NCBI RefSeq assembly: GCF_000062885.1
Contig: NC_009142.1
Span: forward strand, 6,499,584 to 6,563,583
From: Saccharopolyspora erythraea NRRL 2338
GTDB taxonomy: Bacteria > Actinomycetota > Actinomycetes > Mycobacteriales > Pseudonocardiaceae
Length of the DNA stretch: 64,000 nucleotides
Direction of reading: 5' to 3'
A program made the translations under genes and the position numbers. Shown here in pieces: positions 1 through 8,416 of the stretch. The notes beneath the pieces were generated by a model. It ran no database searches and was not told the DNA's origin. It was given only the letters and a program-made list of their open reading frames with translations. Within the stretch, counting starts at the first letter, position 1. Every line of letters starts with the position of its first letter.

Positions 1-575
1 ACCTCGGAGCGCACGACGCGGGCCACGGTCGTCCAGTGCGTGAGCGCGATCGAGAGCACCACCGCGAGCAGGCTTCCCCGGTACAGCGCGACGATCACGA
101 TGCCGAGCAGCAGGTGCGGCACCGAGTTGACGGTGTCGACCGCGCGCATCAGCAGCCGGTCGCTCCAGCCTCCGAGCGCACCGGCCACCGCACCGACCAG
201 CGAACCGAGCACAGTGGACACCAGCGCGCTGGTTCCGGCCACCAGCAGCGAAACCCGCAGTCCCGCCAGCGACTGCACGAAAAGGTCCCGGCCCGCGGAG
301 TCGGTGCCGAACGGGTGCGCCGGGCCCGGGGCGAGGCGGACCGAGTCGTAGCGGACGAGGTCGCCGCCGCCGAACACCGCGGGCACCACGACCGCGGCCA
401 GGACCAGCGCGCCGAGGACGGCGAGCGAGCCCCAGAGCCGTGCCCGGGCGCGGGCCCCGGCCGCGCGGCCGCGCGGAGCCCCCGCCCGCCTGCGGGCGGC
501 GCCGCGCCACACACCGGGATCGGCGGATGACAGCGTCGTGTCAGCCCTGTCAGCCGTCGGGGTCGTGTCAGCCAT
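1..575 (-). CDS. DppC/OppC-type ABC importer permease (partial, 3' end off window)
   Basis: Membrane subunit of a peptide/nickel-class ABC importer. About 191 residues are visible. The ATG at 573-575 overlaps the stop of the neighbouring permease by 8 bases (ATGGCTGA), so the two are translationally coupled. An Arg/Ala-rich N-terminus of about 45 residues leads into a hydrophobic segment (LAVLGALVLAAVVVPAVF). Next comes the family hallmark HPFGTDSAGRDLF, typical of the DppC N-terminal external loop, and a further membrane segment. The gene runs leftward off the window, where the ATPase genes of the system would be expected. The substrate cannot be told from sequence. Confidence 0.85.
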   Translation of the reverse strand, partial: MADTTPTADRADTTLSSADPGVWRGAARRRAGAPRGRAAGARARARLWGSLAVLGALVLAAVVVPAVFGGGDLVRYDSVRLAPGPAHPFGTDSAGRDLFVQSLAGLRVSLLVAGTSALVSTVLGSLVGAVAGALGGWSDRLLMRAVDTVNSVPHLLLGIVIVALYRGSLLAVVLSIALTHWTTVARVVRSE

Positions 576-1599
576 CGGCGGCCACCCTCGGGTCCAGCAG
601 CAGCGCGGCGACGTCGGCCAGCAGCGACCCCAGCAGCACGGCGGCGGTGGCCACCAGCGTGACCACCGCCAGCAGCGGGTAGTCCACGGCGGTCGCCGCG
701 GTGACGACCGCCGCCGCCAGCCCCGGCCAGGAGAAGACCTCCTCGACCAGCACCGCGCCGGTCACCAGTTCCGGCACCCGCGCTCCGATCAACGTCACGA
801 ACGGCAGCAGCGCCGTCGGCAGCGCGTGCCGCAGCACCACGACCCGTTCGGCCAGCCCGCGAGCCCGCGCCCCGGTCACGTGGTCCTCGGACAGCGCCGC
901 GAGCATCGACTGGCGCACGTGCAGCACCAGCCACGGCGACTGCGAGACGCCCAGCACCAGCGCGGGCAGCGCCAGGTGCTCGGCGACCTGGCCGAAGGTC
1001 GGGTCCTGCCCGGCGTCGGTCAGCCCGGCCACCGGCAGCCAGCCGAGTCCCAGCGCGAAGACCGCGATGGCCAGCAGCGCGAGCACGAACGGCGGGACGC
1101 CCTCCAGCGCGTGGCCGACCGCGGTGACCAGGCGGTCGGCCCAGCCGCCCTGCCGCCAGGCCGCGACGGTGCCGAGGACGAGGGCGATCAGCACCGCCAG
1201 CACCAGCCCGGTGGCCGCGAGCAGCATGGTCCACGGCAGCCGCTCCGCGACGACCTGCGCGACGGGCTGGCGCATCGACCGCGAAACGCCCAGGTCGCCG
1301 CTGAGCAGCCCGCTCGCCCAATTCCAGAACTGGGCCAGCACCGGCTCGTCGAGCCCCAGCTCGGCACGGACGCGGGCTACGTCGGCGGCCGAGGCGTTGT
1401 AGATCTGCACGCCGTAGTACTGGTGGACCGGGTCGAACGGCGACGCCGCGGCGAGCAGGAAGACGCCGAACGCGACGACCACCAGCACCGGCACCGCGAA
1501 GCCGATGCGCCGCAGCACCAGCCGCCCTGCCGCCGCGCCCCTGGAGCGCGCGCTCAAGGCCGCGGCTTCCACGTTTCGAGGTTCCACCACGGGCCCCAC
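568..1599 (-). CDS. DppB/OppB-type ABC importer permease
   Basis: Partner permease of the same family-5 importer. Hydrophobic segments alternate with short loops, and the cytoplasmic coupling loop GARARGLAERVVVLRHALPT (about residues 240-260 of 343) matches the DppB EAA region. The longest frame starts at GTG 1599 and overlaps the binding-protein gene by 46 bases. More economical starts are TTG 1557, which overlaps that gene's stop as TTGA, and GTG 1518, just before LRRIGFAVPVL, where most DppB proteins begin. The true start is therefore uncertain. It is the middle gene of a binding protein-DppB-DppC operon read leftward. Confidence 0.88.
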   Translation of the reverse strand: MGPVVEPRNVEAAALSARSRGAAAGRLVLRRIGFAVPVLVVVAFGVFLLAAASPFDPVHQYYGVQIYNASAADVARVRAELGLDEPVLAQFWNWASGLLSGDLGVSRSMRQPVAQVVAERLPWTMLLAATGLVLAVLIALVLGTVAAWRQGGWADRLVTAVGHALEGVPPFVLALLAIAVFALGLGWLPVAGLTDAGQDPTFGQVAEHLALPALVLGVSQSPWLVLHVRQSMLAALSEDHVTGARARGLAERVVVLRHALPTALLPFVTLIGARVPELVTGAVLVEEVFSWPGLAAAVVTAATAVDYPLLAVVTLVATAAVLLGSLLADVAALLLDPRVAADG

Positions 1600-3146
1600 G
1601 TGGTGCCGTGGGTGTGCGGTTCCACGGGCGGCCGGTAGCCGTCCCAGCGACCGGCGCGCATCACGTAGCTGTGGTCGATGAACGCCAGGTACACCAGGCC
1701 CGGGTCGGCGGCGTAGGCGCGCTGCGCGGCCTTGTAGAACTCGGCCCGGCGGGCGGGGTCGGTGGCCTGCCTGCCGCCGTCGAGCGCGGCGTCGACCTCG
1801 GCGTTGCGGTAGTGGCCCGGGTTGTTGTAGGTCCCGGTGCCGATGACCGACGAGTGCAGCGCCGAGTACATCTGCGGGTCCGGGTCGATCGGGTTGCCGC
1901 CGCCGAGCACGATCCCGTCGGTGGCCAGCCGCCCGGCGACCGCGGAGCGGTCGACACCCGCCGGGGTCACCTCGATGCCGACGGCCCTGGCATCGGAGGC
2001 GAAGGCCAGCGCGAGGTCCTTGCGGAGGCTGTCGTCGGCGAAGTACATGACGGTGAAGGCCGCGCGCTGACCGCCGCGGCTGCGCACGCCGTCGGGGCCG
2101 GGGACCCAGCCGGCGGCGTCGAGTATGGCGCGCGCCCGCTGCTGGTCGAAGCCGAACCGGGCCGCCGGCTCGTGGAACCGCGGCATCGACTCCGGGATCG
2201 GCGCGTGGGCGGGCGTGCCGTGCCCGCCCAGCAGCGCCCGGATCATGCCCTCGCGGTTCACCGCGTGGTTCAGCGCCAGGCGCACCGCGCGGTCGCCGGT
2301 GACCGGGTGCTCGTTGGGCAGCGCGATGGTGCGGAAGTCGGCGGTGCGGTGGTGCACGGTCTCGTAGCCGTCGACGCCGACGCTCTGCGCCAGCACCGGG
2401 GGCAGGACCGTGCCGTCGAACTCACCGGAGCGCAGCCGCTGCGCGCGGGTGTTGTCGTCCTCGGCGAAGACGACGGTCACCTTCCCAACCGCCGGGGCAC
2501 CGCCCCAGTACGCCGGGTTGGCCTCCCAGGTCATCTGGTCGCCCTGCCGCCACTCGACGAGCCGGTAGGGCCCGGTGCCGACGGGCCTGGTGTTGAGCTC
2601 GGAGTTCTCCAGCGGCGCGGGCCGGGCTAGCTTCTCGGCGGGCACGATGCCCAGCACCAGCTTCGACGGCCATGCCGCGTAGGGGATCTTCAGGTCGAAG
2701 CGCACGGTGCGCGGGTCGAGCGCCCGCACGTCACCGAGCATCGAGAAGTCCGAGGAGACGGTGGACGCGTAGGCGGGGCCGACGGCGGCCCGGTAGGTGG
2801 CGACCACGTCTTCGGCGTCGAAGGGCGTGCCGTCGTGGAAGGTCACGCCCTCGCGCAGGCGGACCGTCCAGCTCCGGGCGTCCGGGCTCGGCTGCGGGGC
2901 CTCGGCGGCCAGGGCCGGGCGCAGGGCGCTGCCCCCGTCGAAGGCGAGCAGCCCGTCGTAGAACTTGGCCGCGCCTTCCTGGCCGTAGCCGAGCAACGGG
3001 TTGAGGCTCTCCGGCTCGAAGCCGTCGGCGAGCAGCATCCGGCCCGGGTCGCCGGCGGCACCGGGACTCGTGGGCGCGGTGCAGCCCGCGCCCAGCAGCG
3101 TCAGGGCGACCGGGACGGCGACGAGGAGACCACGGCGTTTGAGCAC
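1554..3146 (-). CDS. Family 5 extracellular solute-binding lipoprotein (peptide/nickel class)
   Basis: Captures the substrate outside the membrane for the two downstream permeases. The N-terminus has a KRR basic cluster, a hydrophobic stretch and a lipobox LGAGC with Cys22 as the lipidated residue. The mature protein has family-5 signatures: GFEPESLNPL near the N-terminus, FHDGTPFDAEDVV around residue 100, and a C-terminal region with ALDGGRQATDPARRAEFYKAAQ. At 530 residues it has normal family length. GTG 3146 is the only sensible start ahead of the signal peptide. First gene of the operon; no clear operator was seen in 3147-3310. Confidence 0.9.
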   Translation of the reverse strand: MLKRRGLLVAVPVALTLLGAGCTAPTSPGAAGDPGRMLLADGFEPESLNPLLGYGQEGAAKFYDGLLAFDGGSALRPALAAEAPQPSPDARSWTVRLREGVTFHDGTPFDAEDVVATYRAAVGPAYASTVSSDFSMLGDVRALDPRTVRFDLKIPYAAWPSKLVLGIVPAEKLARPAPLENSELNTRPVGTGPYRLVEWRQGDQMTWEANPAYWGGAPAVGKVTVVFAEDDNTRAQRLRSGEFDGTVLPPVLAQSVGVDGYETVHHRTADFRTIALPNEHPVTGDRAVRLALNHAVNREGMIRALLGGHGTPAHAPIPESMPRFHEPAARFGFDQQRARAILDAAGWVPGPDGVRSRGGQRAAFTVMYFADDSLRKDLALAFASDARAVGIEVTPAGVDRSAVAGRLATDGIVLGGGNPIDPDPQMYSALHSSVIGTGTYNNPGHYRNAEVDAALDGGRQATDPARRAEFYKAAQRAYAADPGLVYLAFIDHSYVMRAGRWDGYRPPVEPHTHGTTWGPWWNLETWKPRP

Positions 3147-3310
3147 TCAAAGACCATAAGGCTGCTGCAAGTCCTTCTCAATAAGACCGGACCGAAGTGT
3201 GATCTCCGCACCGGCGGCTCCGCGAAAACCGATCTCCAGCGTGTGCCTCGGCCTGCTAGAACCTACGTCCGGCGCCGCCCCTGCGGCGTCGCGGCGAAAG
3301 GACGCTCCCC

Positions 3311-3817
3311 ATGGCCACCGAACGGATCTCCCCGCCGTCCACCGGCGGCGAGCGCGAGATGCTGCGCGCCTACCTGGACTTCCACCGCGCCACGCTGGCC
3401 ATGAAGTGCGACGGCCTCTCCGACGACGACCTGCGCCGCCGGTCGATGCCGCCCTCCGCGCTGTCGCTGCTCGGGCTCGTGCGGCACATGGCCGAGGTCG
3501 AGCGCGCCTGGTTCCGGCGGACGATCAACGGCGAGGACGTACCGCTGGTGTGGTCGGCCGACGGCGACTTCCAGGCGGCCTACGACGCGAGCGCGTCCAC
3601 CCGCGCCGAGGCGTTCGGCGCCTGGCAGGCGGAGGTCGAGCACTCCCGCCGCATCGAGGCGGAGGCGGCTTCGCTCGACGTCACCGCCTACGCGCCCCGA
3701 TGGGGCGAGCACGTGTCGCTGCGGCTGGTGATGCTGCACGTGATCCACGAGTACGCCCGGCACAACGGCCACGCCGACTTCCTGCGCGAGGGTATCGACG
3801 GCGTCGTCGGGGCCTGA
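3311..3817 (+). CDS. DinB-like / DUF664 family protein
   Basis: Small four-helix-bundle protein of the DinB/DUF664 superfamily, whose members often bind a metal through three histidines and include thiol-dependent transferases as well as many proteins of unknown role. Visible motifs are SLLGLVRHMAEVERAWFRR (about residues 50-68), with the first His, and a C-terminal HVIHEYARHNGHADFLREG, with the remaining His residues. The 168-residue length is normal. ATG 3311 follows AAGGACG with good spacing. It is transcribed divergently from the ABC importer with no evident functional link. The specific substrate is unknown. Confidence 0.8.
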   Translation: MATERISPPSTGGEREMLRAYLDFHRATLAMKCDGLSDDDLRRRSMPPSALSLLGLVRHMAEVERAWFRRTINGEDVPLVWSADGDFQAAYDASASTRAEAFGAWQAEVEHSRRIEAEAASLDVTAYAPRWGEHVSLRLVMLHVIHEYARHNGHADFLREGIDGVVGA

Positions 3818-4037
3818 GGAGCGGCAGTTCGTCGCTCACCGGTCAGCCTCGCACTCCGCCGCGGCAACCGATGAGGCGGGGCGCGCGGGCTCTCGCTGCT
3901 GCCCGGGACCCGTCGGGAACGAACCGCCGACCCGGATCGCGTGCGGGCCCGCGGGCGCGCCGGGAAGCGGTCGCCGCGAACTGGGACTGCTCCGGCGCGC
4001 CCGGTCATGGTCCGCGGCGACCCGCGCGGCAGCGCGG
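3818..4037. other. Intergenic spacer, convergent genes
   Basis: About 220 bases of GC-rich sequence between the 3' ends of the DinB-like gene and the DUF2848 gene. No convincing gene or repeat was seen. Confidence 0.4.
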
Positions 4038-4715
4038 CTACGCCACCGGTTCGGGCATCCGGCGGACCGCGTACTCGCAGGCGAGGGTGTCGCCGGTGGC
4101 GGGGTCGCCGAGCTCGACGCGCCAGGAGCCGGCGAACTGGTCCACGCCGACGTCCATCGGGATCGTGCCTGACAGCAGCACGGTGCCCTCCGCCAGCAGT
4201 CCCCGCTCGCGCAGCTCGCCGAGCCAGTACTGCGGCGTGAGCAGCTCGCCGAGGGTGCCGCGCTGGATGCGCTCGCCGCCGGCCCACGCCGTGAGGGTCA
4301 GCTCGTCCACCCGGTCGGCCACGTCGGCCAGCCGCCAGGCGCGGCGGCCGAGCACGTCGGGGCCCGCCTGCTTGCTCCAGGCCACGCCGTGCACCTCCAG
4401 CTCGCGGTCGGTGTGGTCGCAGGCCACCGTCAGCAGCACGTCGCGCTCGTCCGGCCCGGCGACGACCAGGGCCCACTCGGCCTCGCCGGAGGTGCGGCCG
4501 TGCTGCACCGGGACCTCGTCAACCTGCATCGCCAGGTAGGGCGCGACAGGGTAGAGGCACGGGGTCCGGGTCGGCGCGGGCACGCCCAGCTCGGCGAGCT
4601 CGGCGACGTGGGCTGCGACGTCGTCCTGGCCGCGGCCCGCGTAACCGGCGTTGAGCAGGGTGCTCACCCGCACCTCGACCGGCTCGCCCGCGACCTCGAA
4701 ACGAAGCGGAAACAT
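4038..4715 (-). CDS. DUF2848 family protein (fumarylacetoacetate-hydrolase-like)
   Basis: 225-residue protein resembling the DUF2848 family, distant relatives of fumarylacetoacetate hydrolase often found in catabolic clusters; no reaction is established. Visible features are an N-terminal beta-rich segment (MFPLRFEVAGEPVEVRV), a central TRTPCLYPVAPYLAMQVDEV and a C-terminal half with LLSGTIPMDVGVDQFAGSW. ATG 4715 was chosen because GGAGGG sits just upstream; a frame extending to 4889 would run across the operator and into the divergent gene. It is divergent from an MHS transporter and shares an operator site with the GntR/nitrilase pair, suggesting one catabolic regulon. Confidence 0.72.
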   Translation of the reverse strand: MFPLRFEVAGEPVEVRVSTLLNAGYAGRGQDDVAAHVAELAELGVPAPTRTPCLYPVAPYLAMQVDEVPVQHGRTSGEAEWALVVAGPDERDVLLTVACDHTDRELEVHGVAWSKQAGPDVLGRRAWRLADVADRVDELTLTAWAGGERIQRGTLGELLTPQYWLGELRERGLLAEGTVLLSGTIPMDVGVDQFAGSWRVELGDPATGDTLACEYAVRRMPEPVA

Positions 4716-4730
4716 CGGACCCTCCCATTC

Positions 4731-4756
4731 GGCATACTTGTTGTATACAGTTCGTA
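4731..4756. promoter_or_regulatory. Probable GntR operator site 1 (TGTATACA)
   Basis: The perfect 8-base palindrome TGTATACA lies at 4742-4749, inside TTGTTGTATACAG, between the divergent DUF2848 and MHS genes. A near-copy, TTGTTGGTATACAA, occurs at 6921-6934 between gntR and the nitrilase-like gene. FCD-type GntR regulators commonly bind short GTATAC- or TNGTNNACNA-like dyads. Assignment to the nearby gntR is inference. Confidence 0.65.
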
Positions 4757-4806
4757 CCACGGCTAGCCCGGGAGGACGAACCCGGTTGTGACGAGAAGGA
4801 CCCCCG

Positions 4807-6147
4807 ATGCCCCAGACGCTCGCCGCCGGCCGTGAACGGCCGGCCCGCAAAGACCTGATCAAGGCGTTCATCGCCAGCCTCAGCGGCACCGCGCTGGAGT
4901 GGTACGACTTCGCCGCGTACTCGGTGGCCTCCGCGCTGGTCTTCGGCCACCTGTTCTTCCCCAGCTACGACCCGCTGACCGGCACCCTGCTCGCCTTCTC
5001 CACCTACGCCGTCGGCTACGTCTCCCGCCCGGTCGGCGGGTTCGTCTTCGGCAGGCTCGGCGACAAGCTCGGCCGCAAGCACGTGCTGGTGACCACCCTG
5101 ATGCTCACCGGGATCGCGACCGTCCTGATCGGACTGCTGCCGACCCACGGCCAGGTCGGCGCGCTCGGCGGTGTCCTGCTGGTCGTGCTGCGGTTCGCCC
5201 AGGGCGTCGGCATCGGCGGCGAGTGGGGCGGCGCGGTGCTGCTGTCGAGCGAGTTCGGCAGCGAGCGGCGGCGCGGCTTCTGGGCATCGGCCGCCCAGGT
5301 CGGCCCGCCCGCGGGCAACCTGCTGGCCAACGGCGTGCTCGCCGCGCTGGCCGCGCTGCTGACCCGGGAGCAGTTCCTGTCGTGGGGCTGGCGGGTCGCG
5401 TTCCTGTTCTCGGCCGTGCTGGTGGTCTTCGGCCTGTGGATCCGGGTGAAGCTGGAGGAGACCCCGGTCTTCCGCGAGCTCCAGCGCAAGGGCGAGCAGG
5501 CGGCCGCCCCGCTGCGCGAGGTGTTCACCAACGAGCCCAGGGCGCTGGTGGCGGGCATCCTGTCCCGGGTCGGCCCGGACATCCTCTACGCGCTGTTCAC
5601 CGTCTTCGTGCTCACCTACGCCACCAAGCAGCTCGGCATGCCCGAAAGCCTCGCGGTGACCGGCGTGATGGCGGGCTCGGCCGCGCAGCTCGTGCTGATC
5701 CCGGCCGCCGGGGCGCTGTCCGACCGATGGGGACGGCGCCGGGTGTACGCGGTCGGCGCGATCGGCGCCGGGGTGTGGCCGTTCGTGTTCTTCCCGATGG
5801 CGGGCACCGGCTCGGCCGGGCTGATGGTGCTGGGCGTGACGGTCGGGCTGTTCTGGCACTCGCTGATGTACGGCCCGCAGGCGGCGTTCATCTCCGAGCA
5901 GTTCAGCACCGCCCACCGCTACACTGGCTGCTCGCTGGCCTACACGCTGGCCGGGGTGATCGGCGGTGCGCTGGCGCCGCTGCTGTCGACCTACCTGTTC
6001 GCCACCTTCGGCACCTGGGTCGCCCCCGCCTGCTACGTGGCGGTGGCGTGCGCGGTGACCCTGGTCGGGCTGGCGATGGGCAAGGCCGACGCCCAGCAGC
6101 CGAGCATGGCCCGTCGAGACGCTCGGCACCCGGGCCCGACTCGTTGA
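4807..6147 (+). CDS. MHS family MFS metabolite:proton symporter
   Basis: Twelve-helix major facilitator of the metabolite:H+ symporter class (KgtP/ProP/ShiA relatives), importing an organic acid or similar small solute. Signature motifs: GTALEWYDFAAYS in helix 1, GRLGDKLGRKHVL in the loop after helix 2, RFAQGVGIGGEWGGAVLL around residues 130-150, and DRWGRRRVY in the mid loop. The 446-residue length is usual. ATG 4807 follows GAGAAGGA. The last about 16 codons run into a 30-base tandem repeat, so the C-terminal tail is low complexity and may vary between strains. Likely controlled by the GTATAC site upstream. The substrate is unknown. Confidence 0.88.
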   Translation: MPQTLAAGRERPARKDLIKAFIASLSGTALEWYDFAAYSVASALVFGHLFFPSYDPLTGTLLAFSTYAVGYVSRPVGGFVFGRLGDKLGRKHVLVTTLMLTGIATVLIGLLPTHGQVGALGGVLLVVLRFAQGVGIGGEWGGAVLLSSEFGSERRRGFWASAAQVGPPAGNLLANGVLAALAALLTREQFLSWGWRVAFLFSAVLVVFGLWIRVKLEETPVFRELQRKGEQAAAPLREVFTNEPRALVAGILSRVGPDILYALFTVFVLTYATKQLGMPESLAVTGVMAGSAAQLVLIPAAGALSDRWGRRRVYAVGAIGAGVWPFVFFPMAGTGSAGLMVLGVTVGLFWHSLMYGPQAAFISEQFSTAHRYTGCSLAYTLAGVIGGALAPLLSTYLFATFGTWVAPACYVAVACAVTLVGLAMGKADAQQPSMARRDARHPGPTR

Positions 6148-6270
6148 AGCGCTCAGCCGTCGAGCGTGGCCCGTCCAAGCGCTCGGCAGCCGGGCATGAC
6201 TCGTTGAAGCGATCAGCCGTCGAGCGTGGCCCGTCGGGACTCTCAGCCGTTGAGCAGGACCCGTTGAGTC
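6101..6270. repeat. 30-base tandem repeat, about 5.5 units
   Basis: Imperfect direct repeats of period 30 (with a stronger period of 60) built on units such as GCTCAGCCGTCGAGCGTGGC plus a 10-base tail ending AAGC. The array covers the stop codon of the MHS gene and the last about 28 bases of gntR. Units differ at several positions and no unique spacers separate them. Confidence 0.85.
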
Positions 6271-6869
6271 GCGTCGAGGTGCGCGCGGATCGCGCTGGTG
6301 GCGGCCTCGCGGTCGCCGGAGGCCAGCGCGTCCAGGATCGCCTCGTGCTCGGCCAGCACCGCATCGCGGCGGTCGGCGGCGCGGAACAGCGCGACGACCC
6401 CTGCCCGGACCTGCCGCGCCCGCAGGCCGTCGTAGCTCCTGGCGAGCATCTCGTTGTCGACGGCGTGCACCAGCGCGGCGTGGAAGCGGTTGTCGCGGTC
6501 GATGAACTTGCGCGCGTCGTCGTCGCCGCGCAGCTCCCGCTGCTGCTCGAGCTCGGCGCGCATCGCCTCGACCGGGACCGCGCCGAGCTCGAGGGCGCGC
6601 CCCGCCGCGTAGCACTCGATCATGCCGCGGACCTCGAACAGCTCCCGGATCTCCCGGCCGCTGACCGGGGCGATGTAGGCGCCGCGCTTGGGCACGAGCT
6701 GCACCAGCTCCTCGGCCGCCAGGAGCAGCAGGGCCTCCCGGATCGGCGTGCGCGACACCCCGATCGCGTCGGCGAGGGCCTGCTCGTTGACGAACTGCCC
6801 CTGCATCGCGGGATCGCTTAGGACGGTCTCCTTGAGATGCTCGTAGGCGAGCTGACGTCCCGAGGTCAA
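6243..6869 (-). CDS. GntR family regulator, FCD subfamily
   Basis: 208-residue DNA-binding regulator. The N-terminal winged helix (residues about 5-65) contains NEQALADAIGVSRTPIREAL, the GntR recognition region. The C-terminal FCD ligand domain carries the metal/ligand motif FIDRDNRFHAALV around residue 120 and a later AVLAEHEAILDAL. The start is a TTG at 6867-6869 preceded by GAAGGAG with six-base spacing. It is divergent from the nitrilase-like hydrolase and shares the GTATAC motif with the DUF2848/MHS promoter, so it probably controls all four genes. The effector is unknown. Confidence 0.9.
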   Translation of the reverse strand: MTSGRQLAYEHLKETVLSDPAMQGQFVNEQALADAIGVSRTPIREALLLLAAEELVQLVPKRGAYIAPVSGREIRELFEVRGMIECYAAGRALELGAVPVEAMRAELEQQRELRGDDDARKFIDRDNRFHAALVHAVDNEMLARSYDGLRARQVRAGVVALFRAADRRDAVLAEHEAILDALASGDREAATSAIRAHLDATQRVLLNG

Positions 6870-6914
6870 CGAACGCTCCTTCGGCCTACCGGTTCACGTC
6901 ACCGGTGTCGTACT

Positions 6915-6940
6915 TGCATATTGTTGGTATACAACCATCG
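6915..6940. promoter_or_regulatory. Probable GntR operator site 2 (GGTATACAACC)
   Basis: TTGTTGGTATACAA (6921-6934) with the GTATAC core at 6927-6932 lies between gntR and the divergent hydrolase gene. It matches the site at 4738-4749 except for one inserted G. Position and sharing indicate autoregulation plus control of the catabolic genes. Confidence 0.65.
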
Positions 6941-6969
6941 TAGCCGAGGTTGGAGAGGTGGAACCGCCG

Positions 6970-7761
6970 ATGCGGATCGCGCTGTGCCAGATCGTGTCCA
7001 CGCCGGACCCGCGGGCGAACCTGGAGCTGGTGGCCGACGGCGTTCGCCGGGCCGCCGACGCCGGGGCCGAGCTGGCGGTGTTCCCGGAGGCGACCATGGC
7101 GTGTTTCGGGGTCAAGCTCGGGCCGCTGGCCGAGCCGCTGGACGGACCGTGGGCGACCGAGGTGCGGCGTCTCGCCGGCGAGGCGGGCATCACCGTGGTG
7201 GCGGGCATGTTCACCCCGGCGCCCGACGGCCGGGTCACCAACACGCTGCTGGTCACCGGGCCCGGAATCGACACCCACTACGACAAGGTCCACCTGTTCG
7301 ACGCGTTCGGCTTCGAGGAGTCCCGGACGGTCGCGCCGGGCGAGAAGCCGGTGGTGGTGCGCGTCGGCGACACCGCGGTCGGCCTGGCCACCTGCTACGA
7401 CGTCCGCTTCCCCGGCCTCTACACCCGGCTGGCCGACGAGGGTGCGTCGGTGATCGTCACCGCCGCGTCGTGGGGTTCCGGCGAGGGCAAGCGCGAGCAG
7501 TGGGAGCTGCTGGTGCGCGCCCGCGCGCTGGACTCGACGTCGTGGGTGGTGGCGTGCGGGCAGGCCGACCCGCGCAGCGTCGGCCGCGAGCCCAGCGGCA
7601 AGGCGCCGACCGGCATCGGCTACAGCACGGTCGTCTCGCCGCTGGGCGCGATCCACGCCCAGCTCGCCGACGCCCCCGACGTCGCCGTGGTCGACCTCGA
7701 CCCCGACGCGGTGGAGGAGGCCCGGCGCGCGGTGCCGGTGCTGCTCAACCGGAAGTTCTGA
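6970..7761 (+). CDS. Carbon-nitrogen hydrolase (nitrilase superfamily amidase)
   Basis: Hydrolyses a carbon-nitrogen bond, probably an amide, in the cytoplasm. The catalytic triad of the superfamily is visible: Glu in VFPEATMA (about residue 40), Lys in YDKVHLFD (about 108) and Cys in ATCYDVRFP (about 142). ATG 6970 is preferred over GTG 6958 because GGAGAGG (6952-6958) would overlap the earlier codon and sits 11 bases before the ATG. With DUF2848, the MHS importer and GntR it probably forms a pathway for uptake and breakdown of an amide-type compound; the actual substrate is not predictable. Confidence 0.88.
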   Translation: MRIALCQIVSTPDPRANLELVADGVRRAADAGAELAVFPEATMACFGVKLGPLAEPLDGPWATEVRRLAGEAGITVVAGMFTPAPDGRVTNTLLVTGPGIDTHYDKVHLFDAFGFEESRTVAPGEKPVVVRVGDTAVGLATCYDVRFPGLYTRLADEGASVIVTAASWGSGEGKREQWELLVRARALDSTSWVVACGQADPRSVGREPSGKAPTGIGYSTVVSPLGAIHAQLADAPDVAVVDLDPDAVEEARRAVPVLLNRKF

Positions 7762-8366
<605 letters not shown>

Positions 8367-8416
8367 ACGGCCGGACCCGGCCGCGGCTTCCGCACCGCAC
8401 ACCCCGGGTACGGGAG

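Noticed and set aside
6101-6270. Possible CRISPR array
   Set aside because: Repeats are directly adjacent with no unique spacers, units vary, and no cas genes are present.
8395-8412. Second CstR operator (CACCCCGGGTAC) before the dioxygenase gene
   Set aside because: Only a short GC-rich dyad without the ATACCC/GGGTAT ends; likely chance.
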